From NCBI GenBank assembly GCA_023412475.1, contig JAEYNR010000021.1, positions 1 to 59,751 on the forward strand: a stretch of DNA of 59,751 nt. The letters are read 5' to 3'. Shown here in pieces: positions 1 through 7,448 of the stretch. This DNA comes from Fibrobacterota bacterium. Lineage in GTDB: Bacteria; Fibrobacterota; Chitinivibrionia; Chitinivibrionales; Chitinispirillaceae. The translations under genes and the position numbers were made by a program. Every line of letters starts with the position of its first letter. The stretch's first letter is position 1. A model generated the notes under the pieces. That model did no database searches. It was given only the letters and a program-made list of their open reading frames with translations, and was not told where the DNA came from.

Positions 1-2
1 AA

Positions 3-131
3 GGTGTTGATCTTCGTTATATTCAGGAGCTTTTAGGGCATACCTCATCAAAAACGACTGAGATTTACACTCATGTTGCGGCACACAGGATTATTGCAAT
101 CAGGAGTCCGATTGCAGGGCTTCTAAAATAA
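3..131 (+). CDS. Tyrosine recombinase / integron-type integrase, C-terminal end (partial)
   Basis: Only the last 42 codons are in the window; the gene runs off the left edge. The visible part holds the end of the catalytic domain: an ELLGH box with the catalytic His and an EIYTHV box with the nucleophilic Tyr, followed by an RSPIAGLL tail. The tail resembles both IntI proteins (which end near RSPLD) and Xer-like integrases common in Bacteroidetes and Chlorobi. The IntI-specific insertion domain lies outside the window, so the subtype is undecided. The gene ends about 280 bp before an attI-like site and reads towards the cassettes. In the classical layout the integrase diverges from the cassettes, so this is the inverted arrangement known for example from Treponema denticola. 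Confidence 0.75.
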   Translation, partial: GVDLRYIQELLGHTSSKTTEIYTHVAAHRIIAIRSPIAGLLK

Positions 132-344
132 AGTAGATAATTTTAATTAAGATAATCTTAGTTTCTATGTGATAAGACGTTTTATTCGCTTTGTACCTGC
201 AATACATTTTTGTCAGATTGCAGCAGAGTGATTCTTTCTGATAAGAATGCCTCCAAAGTCCACCAAAAACCACAAATTTCACTCCAGAACACTTTTTTTT
301 GCCAAAAAATTGAAATGACAGTGTGAAAGTTTTTATTTTGATAT

Positions 345-373
345 TTTAGTTCTATCGGATATTGAAGTATAAT
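345..373 (+). promoter_or_regulatory. Candidate cassette promoter (Pc) between integrase and attI
   Basis: A perfect TATAAT lies at 368-373, with a weak -35 (TTTAGT, 345-350) 17 bp upstream. It sits in AT-rich leader DNA and points into the cassette array, where an integron promoter would be needed because the first gene begins inside the first cassette. The -35 match is poor, so this is a candidate only. Confidence 0.35.
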
Positions 374-382
374 GATATGTTC

Positions 383-408
383 CCGGGACGCACTTTTGGC
401 CGTCCCGG
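383..408 (+). promoter_or_regulatory. Perfect 8-bp hairpin just upstream of attI
   Basis: CCGGGACG (383-390) and CGTCCCGG (401-408) are exact inverted complements around a 10-nt loop. The GC-rich stem stands out in AT-rich DNA and ends 6 bp before the attI crossover. It is not followed by a T run, so it is not a standard terminator. It may be part of the attI binding region or a structured leader of the array transcript. Confidence 0.5.
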
Positions 409-424
409 AAGAAGTTGTTTGCAA
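409..424 (+). other. attI-like recombination site (crossover 414/415)
   Basis: The sequence GTTGTTTGCAA (414-424) has the same G^TT crossover form as the R' boxes of the five downstream attC sites. Its identity as the start of cassette 1 is supported because the R'' box of the first attC (CAAACAAC, 3315-3322) is complementary to GTTGTTTG here, as expected for the two ends of one cassette. The wider attI structure was not resolved. Confidence 0.6.
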
Positions 425-493
425 TAAACTGGTATGAGGAATAAGACCGCCACCGGAAAAAAGAATAAGATTGCGCGCAAGAGAAAATACATA

Positions 494-1318
494 ATGTATA
501 AACCGACAAATATTTACTACATGATTACAATTGAGTGCAACCAAAAATGCACTAAGTGTTCACATTGGAAACACAAGGACAAAGCAGACCGGCTACAACC
601 TGGAAAGATTATTAACAGCATCAAAAGCATCCAATCTGGAAAAGAACTTTGTATTGTTGGCGGTGAACCGCTTTTATTTAAATCAGAAATACTTGAAATC
701 TTAATGGGTATAGAAGAAACAGGTATAAGGACGGTAATCATTACAAACGGAGTTTTATTAGATAAAAAATTCATTGATTATGTCTCGAATTATAATATCC
801 ACATCGTAGTATCAATAGATACAATTGATAGCGTGTTTTGGAAATTTGTGAGAGGCGTCAACTCTCACAAAAATGTTTTTGCTAATCTTGATTATGCCAC
901 ATCAATATTAAAGCCAGATCAAATTAGTATTCAATCTGTGCTTTCTAAAGAAACGCGGCCCCATATGGCTGATGTTGCTAAGTATGCAAAATCTAAAAAT
1001 GTTTATCATTCCATTCAAGATTACATAAGTGAAGGTTTTGAAGGCTCTTGGGTCGCTGAAGAAAATAAACACTGTATAAGTCCTTTAAATAGCCAACAAT
1101 GTTATGCGGCAAGTAGAAATCTATCAATTGTTCAAAACGGCGATGTGTTTACCTGTTTTCAGCAAACTTGGATAGATGGTTGTCAAAAGCCAATCGGGAA
1201 TCTGAATAACCAAACAATAACTGAAATTATCACTTCAGAATATGCAGAATCTGTATGTTCAAAAATGCGCGAATGTAATTTGCCTTGCAAGGTTCTAAAA
1301 TGCAATATGAGAAACTAA
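494..1318 (+). CDS. Radical SAM protein, SPASM-like C-terminus
   Basis: Probable 4Fe-4S radical SAM enzyme of 274 aa. The CxxxCxxC motif is CNQKCTKC, with Cys at about residues 15, 19 and 22, followed by a GGEP motif that binds S-adenosylmethionine. The C-terminal part is Cys-rich (a Cys in the GDVFTC segment and a CNLPCKVLKC cluster at the end), which fits a SPASM or twitch auxiliary cluster. SPASM enzymes commonly modify peptides, but no precursor peptide is seen here. An in-frame ATG at 434 also exists, but it lies in the conserved cassette end, so 494 is preferred; the RBS is weak. The gene overlaps the next one by 19 bp, which suggests coupled translation. The substrate is unknown. Confidence 0.8.
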   Translation: MYKPTNIYYMITIECNQKCTKCSHWKHKDKADRLQPGKIINSIKSIQSGKELCIVGGEPLLFKSEILEILMGIEETGIRTVIITNGVLLDKKFIDYVSNYNIHIVVSIDTIDSVFWKFVRGVNSHKNVFANLDYATSILKPDQISIQSVLSKETRPHMADVAKYAKSKNVYHSIQDYISEGFEGSWVAEENKHCISPLNSQQCYAASRNLSIVQNGDVFTCFQQTWIDGCQKPIGNLNNQTITEIITSEYAESVCSKMRECNLPCKVLKCNMRN

Positions 1319-2247
1319 CAACAAAATTTGAAGAAATAATAATTGAATTGAGTTACAACTGCAATTTGAGTTGTATCATGTGTGGTTTTGGTAAAGATGT
1401 TAATCCATTCAATAAGAATAAATTTATGTCATTTGCCAAATTCAGAAGTATTCTTAAACAAATTGGCAGGAATGCAAAAACGATTCGATTGAATGGGCGT
1501 GGAGAAAGCACCATACATCCAGATTTTGTTGAAATCCTAAACTATACCAAAGTGCATTATCCTGAGGTTTCTATTAATCTGTTTTCAAACTTATCATTCA
1601 ATAACATGCGTATTCTTGATGCCCTAATCAACAATAGTGTTCAACTATTTATATCTATGGATAGTCCTATTGCTGTAGAGTTATCTGAGATAAGGAAAGG
1701 CGCAAATTTCCGATTTATCAAAGAGAATATTGAGCGATTAACGAATCTAACAAACAGGCCATTTATAATTTTTACGATACAGGAAAACAATATACATCGC
1801 ATTTATGACATTGGTAGTTTTTCATATAATAACAACTGCCATATTTTGTATAATACTATTCGTAAAGATGAAGGCATTGAACCTTTTATTAAGATGGTAA
1901 CAGATAATAACCATAGTATTACAAATCAATTTCTTGAAGTTAGAAAGCTATATTCAGGTTCCAATTTACAATTATTATACCCTGATCAGCTTGCAGGTAT
2001 TCAATTAAAAGTATCACAAGCGACACAGACACACGGTACTATGGAATGTTGCCCTGCCTTATACAAGGAACTATGCATTTTTTATGACGGCACAGTTACA
2101 CCTTGTAATATGTTTAACCCTTATGTATATGGGAATATTTTCAAAAAATCATTAGGCGATATCTGGAGCGGACATGAAAGGTTAGATTTTATAACTTTTC
2201 ACAAAAATTATTATTATTGTAAAAACTGTGCGAATTTAGGATTATAA
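1300..2247 (+). CDS. Radical SAM protein with SPASM-like C-terminus (second copy)
   Basis: A 315-aa radical SAM enzyme with the cluster motif CNLSCIMC (Cys about 21, 25, 28). Several C-terminal Cys (ECCPAL, a Cys in the GTVTPC segment, YYCKNC) fit an auxiliary Fe-S domain. The chosen ATG at 1300 lies inside the end of the preceding gene; a TTG at 1285 is an alternative. It differs enough from the upstream radical SAM protein to be a partner rather than a recent duplicate. It ends directly before the glycosyltransferase ATG (2248), so the three genes form one tight operon within one integron cassette. The product is not known; modification of a peptide or sugar is inference. Confidence 0.8.
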   Translation: MQYEKLTTKFEEIIIELSYNCNLSCIMCGFGKDVNPFNKNKFMSFAKFRSILKQIGRNAKTIRLNGRGESTIHPDFVEILNYTKVHYPEVSINLFSNLSFNNMRILDALINNSVQLFISMDSPIAVELSEIRKGANFRFIKENIERLTNLTNRPFIIFTIQENNIHRIYDIGSFSYNNNCHILYNTIRKDEGIEPFIKMVTDNNHSITNQFLEVRKLYSGSNLQLLYPDQLAGIQLKVSQATQTHGTMECCPALYKELCIFYDGTVTPCNMFNPYVYGNIFKKSLGDIWSGHERLDFITFHKNYYYCKNCANLGL

Positions 2248-3210
2248 ATGAGTTCTCTATCAAATCTTCCATATGGTAAAATTTTAGATTATTGGTATGA
2301 AAAATTAGCAGGCAAATCATATCGTTTTAAGTTCATAATCACAAAGATCTTTGAAGTATATACTTTTAAGAGTGTTAACAAGAAGTGCTATAAAAATCAA
2401 AACTATTTTGATTTTCCAGAACCGGTAAAAAACACAATTCCTGGCAATCCCAAATTAAGCATTGTAATTCCAGTTTTTTTAAGAACTGAAAAAGAAAATC
2501 AAAATGTCATAAATTTATTGGAGTCGATAGAAAAACAATCATTACTACCTTATGAAATAATAATGATCGATGACTCCTCACCAATAATTTTACCATTACC
2601 GCCTAATGTGAAAGTATTCCGCCTTGATAGTAATTCTGGGCCAGCAAAAGCTAGAAATATTGGAAAAAATATATCTCTTGAAAATGGTTCGGATATTATT
2701 GCTTTTACTGATATAGACTGTATTTTGTCTAAAGATTGGGTTTCAACAATAATTAATTCCTTTATAAATTATAAAGATGCTCAAATACTTTCTGGTAATA
2801 CACCATCATACAATGAAAATTGGTTTGGTACTTACCATAACATAAACGGTACACTAAACGGAAGGCAATTAAAAAACTCAGAGGCACTTTTATATGGGAC
2901 GACTGCAAATTTGGCTATTACAAGAAGAGTTGCGGAAAAAATCGACTTTAATGAAAAGTTTCCGATTGCAGCAGGTGAAGATATTGAATTTTGCTTTAGA
3001 GCAAATAACCTTGGTTTTTCCATAAAGCATGTACCAACAATGGTTGTCCACCACAACTATGGTTACACAGGTCAACTGCCAAATGACTTAAAGCGATTTA
3101 GAAATCAGTTTAGGAAATATGGTTTAGGAGAAAAGATTTTAATAAGAGAAATACCAAATTATTATGCGTATTTTGACAGGACAGTTGAAATACCAGTAAT
3201 GTGTAGTTGA
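2248..3210 (+). CDS. Family 2 glycosyltransferase (GT-A fold)
   Basis: A 320-aa protein that transfers a sugar from a nucleotide-sugar donor to an unknown acceptor. After about 65 N-terminal residues it has the GT2 start LSIVIPVF, a nucleotide-binding IDDSS, the NSGPAKARNIG segment and the metal-binding DID in FTDIDC near residue 153. An ED (AGEDIEFC) downstream matches the usual catalytic base region. No membrane segment is evident. The start codon follows the stop of the radical SAM gene without a gap. The last gene of cassette 1, it stops about 105 bp before the attC. The protein is slightly short for GT2 enzymes with long C-termini, but the catalytic core is complete. Confidence 0.85.
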   Translation: MSSLSNLPYGKILDYWYEKLAGKSYRFKFIITKIFEVYTFKSVNKKCYKNQNYFDFPEPVKNTIPGNPKLSIVIPVFLRTEKENQNVINLLESIEKQSLLPYEIIMIDDSSPIILPLPPNVKVFRLDSNSGPAKARNIGKNISLENGSDIIAFTDIDCILSKDWVSTIINSFINYKDAQILSGNTPSYNENWFGTYHNINGTLNGRQLKNSEALLYGTTANLAITRRVAEKIDFNEKFPIAAGEDIEFCFRANNLGFSIKHVPTMVVHHNYGYTGQLPNDLKRFRNQFRKYGLGEKILIREIPNYYAYFDRTVEIPVMCS

Positions 3211-3314
3211 CATGTATTAATTGCAAATTAAGGTTAACATTAAAAATGAATATGGAGCGCGCAAGATCAAAGAGGTGGCGGGGAGACAATAAAAAAATCA
3301 TGCCAGTTTACAGA

Positions 3315-3380
3315 CAAACAACACGGCAAGGTTGACATGCTCAAAGCAGCACGGTCAACCGTTGCCGGACCCGTTATCGG
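3315..3380 (+). other. attC site of cassette 1
   Basis: R'' is CAAACAAC (3315-3322) and R' is GTTATCGG (3373-3380), with the crossover at 3373/3374. Inner arms CGGCAAGGTTGAC and GTCAACCGTTGCCG pair with one extra base, as expected for L''/L' of a folded attC. The R'' is complementary to the cassette's own start at 414. The site is 66 bp. Upstream (3250-3314) the sequence is also complementary to the cassette start (see findings). Confidence 0.8.
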
Positions 3381-3405
3381 AAATGCTGCACAAGAAGGAG
3401 ATAAA

Positions 3406-3852
3406 ATGATAAAACCATTTTCATTGGGCCAGGAAAATGAATTGTATAATTTAATAACATCTGTTTTCAATGAATTCATTGGATTTGAATATACAGAAGA
3501 AGGCAACAAAGTCTTTAACGATTTCATAAAGCCGGAAAAGATATTAGATAGACATAAAAACGGTAATATTATTTTAACTTATGAAAAAAATGGCAGAATT
3601 ATTGGAATGATTGAAGTTCGCGACAATAATCACATTTGTCTGTTTTTTGTAGATGAAAAATATCACAATAAAGGAATAGGTAGAAAATTATTTAATGAAA
3701 TGCTATTAAAAATAGAAGGAAAGACAGAATATTTGGAAGTTAATGCATCACCATTTTCTGAAAATATTTACTCAAAACTAGGATTTAAAAGTATTGGTAA
3801 AAAAACAGAAATAAATGGAATATTATTCATCCCAATGAAAATGGAGCTATAA
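3406..3852 (+). CDS. GNAT-family N-acetyltransferase
   Basis: A 148-aa acetyl-CoA-dependent acetyltransferase. The acetyl-CoA pyrophosphate loop is HNKGIGRKLF, preceded by the beta4 strand (ICLFFVDEKY) and followed by a typical beta5/alpha4 end (YSKLGFKSIG). The ATG at 3406 is chosen because AAGGAG sits 5 bp upstream; upstream in-frame codons fall in the attC and are unlikely to be used. It is the only gene of cassette 2 and starts 32 bp after the cassette boundary. GNAT genes are frequent integron cargo; the substrate cannot be read from the sequence. Confidence 0.85.
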   Translation: MIKPFSLGQENELYNLITSVFNEFIGFEYTEEGNKVFNDFIKPEKILDRHKNGNIILTYEKNGRIIGMIEVRDNNHICLFFVDEKYHNKGIGRKLFNEMLLKIEGKTEYLEVNASPFSENIYSKLGFKSIGKKTEINGILFIPMKMEL

Positions 3853-3866
3853 GATGTGCAGCACTT

Positions 3867-3960
3867 CCGATAACAGCGAATATGAGATTTCGCCTTCGGC
3901 TCCATCCAAATTGCCTCCGCTTCGCTCCGGCAACTTCTCATATTCGCGGAACGTTATATG
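3867..3960 (+). other. attC site of cassette 2
   Basis: R'' CCGATAAC (3867-3874) and R' GTTATATG (3953-3960), crossover 3953/3954. The arms GCGAATATGAGA and TCTCATATTCGC are perfect complements, so the bottom strand folds into a long hairpin with extra pairing in the loop (CGCCTTCGGC; GCTTCGCTCCGGC). R'' is complementary to the cassette's own start (TTATCGG at 3374). 94 bp. Confidence 0.9.
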
Positions 3961-4014
3961 CAATGCTTGGGGTGCAAGAAAAAAAGACAAAGAGGCGCGC
4001 TGAAAGAATAAGAA

Positions 4015-4733
4015 ATGAATAAAATAAAAGCAATTGGTTTTGATCTTGGAGAAACACTCTTTTTTAACGATGGTGTCGGGCTAAATTGGAAGGATCATTA
4101 TATACCAGCACTCAGAAAATCGCTTGAAAATTTGAATGTTTCATTTTCTGATTATCAATTACAAAAATCATCACAAATACTTTCTGAATACAACACAAGA
4201 TTTTTTCAAGAACTAAGGAAATCAGTTGTGATGTTATATTTAAAAGAATAATTGATGAAACAGGTTTACATGACAATATAGAACAGATTAAATTTGAAGA
4301 TGGATTTTATTCTTATTTTGGTAATGAAAAGCAAAAATTATACGATGATACCGTACCAACTTTATCTAAGCTAAATGAATTAGGATTTAAAGTAGGATAT
4401 TTGACAGATGTACCATACGGCCAAAAACGATTAACTGATAAGAATAGTAAAATAATATTTGAAAAACTAATGTCATTTTCATCAGTTTACATAACGTCAA
4501 TTGATGTTGGATTTCGTAAGCCAGAAATTTATGGTTTTATGGAACTTGCAAATCAATTTAAATGCGATATAAATGAAGTAATCTATGTAGGAAATGAAGA
4601 AAAAGATATTGTTGGTTCAAAAAAAGCAGGTATGACCTCATGCTTGATTATGAGAGAAAACGAAGAAAAGTACTGGGGCCAGGATGTAACTATACACTCA
4701 CTCTATGAAATTATTGGAATACTTGGGAAATAA
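4015..4733 (+). pseudogene. HAD-superfamily hydrolase, split by a frameshift
   Basis: The N-terminal part (4015-4251) carries HAD motif I as GFDLGETLF. The C-terminal part (4401-4733) carries the conserved Lys region (DVGFRKPEIYGF) and motif IV (YVGNEEKDIVGSKKAG). Between them the reading continues in another frame without homology loss. Adding one T to the T run at 4201-4206 joins the two parts through RFFSRTKEISCDVIF into a protein of about 239 aa. The cause may be a real mutation, phase variation of the homopolymer, -1 slippage or a sequence error. Motif I has Gly where many HAD phosphatases have the second Asp. It is the sole gene of cassette 3. Confidence 0.7.
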
Positions 4734-4772
4734 AAAGGAGCGCGCCAGAAGAAAAGAGGCACCCCAAGCACA

Positions 4773-4868
4773 GCATATAACAGCGACAGCTTGCCATACC
4801 GTAAAGTAAAGCTCCGAAGACTCCGCATTACTTTACAGTACAGCAAGCGTGCCGCGACACGTTAGTGG
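4773..4868 (+). other. attC site of cassette 3
   Basis: R'' GCATATAAC (4773-4781) and R' GTTAGTGG (4861-4868), crossover 4861/4862. Arms GCGACAGCTTGCC and the GCAAGCGTGCCGCG region are imperfectly complementary with unpaired bases; an inner pair GTAAAGTAA / TTACTTTAC lengthens the stem. R'' is complementary to the cassette 3 start at 3954. 96 bp. Confidence 0.85.
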
Positions 4869-4913
4869 CAATTTGCTCGACGACATAAGAACAATAATGC
4901 GCGCTTAAGAACA

Positions 4914-4930
4914 GCGGCCGTCCGGGCCGC
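4914..4930 (+). promoter_or_regulatory. GC-rich hairpin upstream of the CHAT gene
   Basis: GCGGCC (4914-4919) and GGCCGC (4925-4930) form a perfect 6-bp stem with a 5-nt loop, followed by AAAATTTTT. It lies in the cassette 4 leader 46 bp before the ATG and could be a weak terminator that insulates the gene from upstream transcription. A similar GC-rich hairpin sits just after the gene. Confidence 0.4.
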
Positions 4931-4976
4931 AAAATTTTTAAATGAAGTGCATTATATAATATTAGGAATTTAACCG

Positions 4977-7229
4977 ATGGCTTCAATAAATGGAAAGCAT
5001 TATACACGTGCACCTTTAAGTCGAACACAAATACAATATATTTTAATTTGTGATGAAACAGATAGCTTCAACTGGCTATATCCAGAAAATCTTTCGAAAA
5101 GTTTTTTCTCTCTGCTGAGATTAATGCCTAAGGATATTTTCCAATTATATGATCCTGATAACTTTTTTTACTCATCCATTTATCAAAGACAAATTATCCC
5201 GCACAATTTAACTGTTCTTTATTCAGCAAACGTAACAAAAGACATTTTAAATAATTTTCCAAGTCAAACGCTTAAAGTTATAATATTTGATTCAATAAAA
5301 GTTGATCTATTAAATGTTATTGATTCAGTATTTAACCTCTACTACTTGTCATCATCAGATGAATCTTTTTTATCAAAATCCGATTATAATATTAATAAAT
5401 TTACAAAAATATGTTTTAATTTTTTAAAACCTAAGGAATTTAAATCTCTTCTATGCAGGGATCGAGATAAGATTCTAATGAATTTTGAAAACATCTTAGA
5501 TAGCAACGTTCTGAATTTATTAAAAGAGTTACTATCAGGTCAAGATGTATCGGATAAAATAATATTTGATTTACCAAATTTCGTTCCAATTCACTCTTCA
5601 CACTTAATACTAAATCAAATTACTGGTCAAATGTGGCATTCAGATATAAAAGAAGTTCCAGTTGAAATAAGCAAAAGATGGGAATATTTAATAAAAAGTA
5701 TTGGTGTAATTGATTATATACATACACTGGTTAAAATTAATAGTCCTGATAAATTCAAAAATATCACACTAGCTCCACCATTACTACCGCCATTAATAAT
5801 TACTGCACCTTTTCATAATCCACATTTTTTGAAAGAGCTTCGCAGTAAATTGGAAAATGAATCTGATGAAGACCTTAGGACTATGATAAAAGCTGGTTTA
5901 AAAGTAATGGCTCTTGAACAAAACATTAACTTTCTTTATTCGACCGAAGACACAGATGTTGATTCTTTTTCCCAGTTTAAGCATTTTGAAATAAAACATA
6001 TAAGATACTTAGATGCCATATCATTTTTACATGCAACATTTACACTTTCCCCAGTAATTCGATTGCCGATAGTTGGTCGTCAAATCTATCAGCAATTATC
6101 GGCATTTTCACCAAAAACGGGACAGAAACCGAAAAAGAATAAGGTTTACAATTTAATTCGGGCGTTAGGATCAAAATTAAGTACACTTCTTATTCATGAA
6201 GACTTTAAAAAATGTATTATTGAAAAAAATCGTCAAGTAGTTGCTTTAACAGATCTTCCAATTGAATGGCTTGATGTAAATGGTGTTCCTCTTGGTTTTT
6301 CACATGATGTATGTAGAATGCCAACATCAAATACACATGGGCTAATGGCAAACTATGTCAAACATGTTAATCTCAGCTATAAAATTCCAAATGATATTTT
6401 AGAAAAAACACTTGTACTATTGTGCTCTCCAACAGATAAAAGAATAGAAAAATCATTTTTAGCTTCTAAAGAGTTTGTTTCAAATGAATCGCCAGTTCAT
6501 TTTGAAAAAGTTAACAATTTGGAATCTGCTAGAAAAGTCGTAAATGAATTAAATCCGCAACTTTTAATTCTTGACACACACGGTGGGTATGATCCTGTTA
6601 CAAAATCTAGCTTTATTTATATTAACGACAAACGAATTATGGGAAAAGATATAATCGAAAATAATATTACAGCACCTTTAGTAATTTTATCAGCCTGTTG
6701 GACAGCTCCGTTATATGGATATGTTAATACTCTATCAGAAGCATTTTTAGAATCTGGAACATTATCTGTTTTATCCGCTTATTTGCCAATAAACATATTT
6801 ACAGCAACAGTTCTTTATACTCGAATGTTATTAAACCTTCGTTCTGCTGCGATACATCCATTACATCCAAATTGGTTATCATTCCTTGCACATAATCTTC
6901 GCACTGCATTAATTACACAAGCACTTTTTTCGAATAAAACACCACCTACTTCATTAGAAGAAGATGAAATTTACAATGTTAAAGAAGCAAGTGAATGGAT
7001 TAACAAATCAATGGATTTTGATGAAAGACCAGCGCTTTTTAAGAAGTGGGAAGAAAGATTATCTGATCAATGTAATGATAGGAGTTCAATGAGTGGTGTA
7101 TCATTTAAATCAAAAGAGGTTGTACATGAGTATCTATACTATACAATTACAGGCAGAGCAGATTTAATACCCTTTGAATCTTATGAAAATTGGATAACAA
7201 ACAATAAAAACACACAAAACACAATATAA
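4977..7229 (+). CDS. CHAT-domain (caspase-like) protein, candidate defence effector
   Basis: A 750-aa protein whose C-terminal third is a CHAT peptidase-like domain. The catalytic His is in LLILDTHGGY (about residue 535) and the catalytic Cys in ILSACWT (about residue 574). CHAT domains belong to the caspase/separase clan. In bacteria they occur in Craspase and in gasdermin- and NTPase-linked immune systems. The N-terminal 450 residues show no repeat, transmembrane segment or nucleotide motif that I recognise; this region may be the sensor. No gasdermin-like or protease-substrate gene is adjacent, and the gene fills cassette 4 alone, so any substrate would be encoded elsewhere. A defence role is inference from the domain and the integron context. 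Confidence 0.75.
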   Translation: MASINGKHYTRAPLSRTQIQYILICDETDSFNWLYPENLSKSFFSLLRLMPKDIFQLYDPDNFFYSSIYQRQIIPHNLTVLYSANVTKDILNNFPSQTLKVIIFDSIKVDLLNVIDSVFNLYYLSSSDESFLSKSDYNINKFTKICFNFLKPKEFKSLLCRDRDKILMNFENILDSNVLNLLKELLSGQDVSDKIIFDLPNFVPIHSSHLILNQITGQMWHSDIKEVPVEISKRWEYLIKSIGVIDYIHTLVKINSPDKFKNITLAPPLLPPLIITAPFHNPHFLKELRSKLENESDEDLRTMIKAGLKVMALEQNINFLYSTEDTDVDSFSQFKHFEIKHIRYLDAISFLHATFTLSPVIRLPIVGRQIYQQLSAFSPKTGQKPKKNKVYNLIRALGSKLSTLLIHEDFKKCIIEKNRQVVALTDLPIEWLDVNGVPLGFSHDVCRMPTSNTHGLMANYVKHVNLSYKIPNDILEKTLVLLCSPTDKRIEKSFLASKEFVSNESPVHFEKVNNLESARKVVNELNPQLLILDTHGGYDPVTKSSFIYINDKRIMGKDIIENNITAPLVILSACWTAPLYGYVNTLSEAFLESGTLSVLSAYLPINIFTATVLYTRMLLNLRSAAIHPLHPNWLSFLAHNLRTALITQALFSNKTPPTSLEEDEIYNVKEASEWINKSMDFDERPALFKKWEERLSDQCNDRSSMSGVSFKSKEVVHEYLYYTITGRADLIPFESYENWITNNKNTQNTI

Positions 7230-7231
7230 AT

Positions 7232-7247
7232 GGCCCATCCATGGGCC
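7232..7247 (+). terminator. Hairpin directly after the CHAT gene
   Basis: GGCCCAT (7232-7238) and ATGGGCC (7241-7247) form a perfect 7-bp stem beginning two bases after the stop codon. No T run follows on the plus strand, so termination is uncertain; the 2-nt loop would have to open. It lies inside the GCGCGC motif of the cassette end. Confidence 0.35.
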
Positions 7248-7301
7248 GGAAAAATCGCGCGCAAAAGAAACATGGAAGACAAATGTCGTCGAGCAAACAG
7301 A

Positions 7302-7375
7302 CCACTAACACGGGCAATATGCCATTTGTTCCGTTTCACTTCACAAACAGCATATGTGCCCGAACACGTTGGTGG
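7302..7375 (+). other. attC site of cassette 4
   Basis: R'' CCACTAAC (7302-7309) and R' GTTGGTGG (7368-7375), crossover 7368/7369. Arms CGGGCAATATGCC and GGGC-compatible GCATATGTGCCCG pair, followed by an inner TTTGTT / AACA pairing. R'' matches the cassette 4 start (GTTAGTGG at 4861). Fifteen further bases upstream of R'' (ATGTCGTCGAGCAAA) are complementary to the cassette start. 74 bp. Confidence 0.85.
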
Positions 7376-7448
7376 AAATAAGCCGGAACAACTGAAAAAG
7401 ATACAGATATGTTTTAATAAAATTAATACCATCCATAAGGAGTAAACC

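Noticed and set aside
7230..7445. 71-codon plus-strand frame after the CHAT gene
   Set aside because: It spans the cassette 4 attC and crossover, so it is recombination-site DNA rather than a gene.
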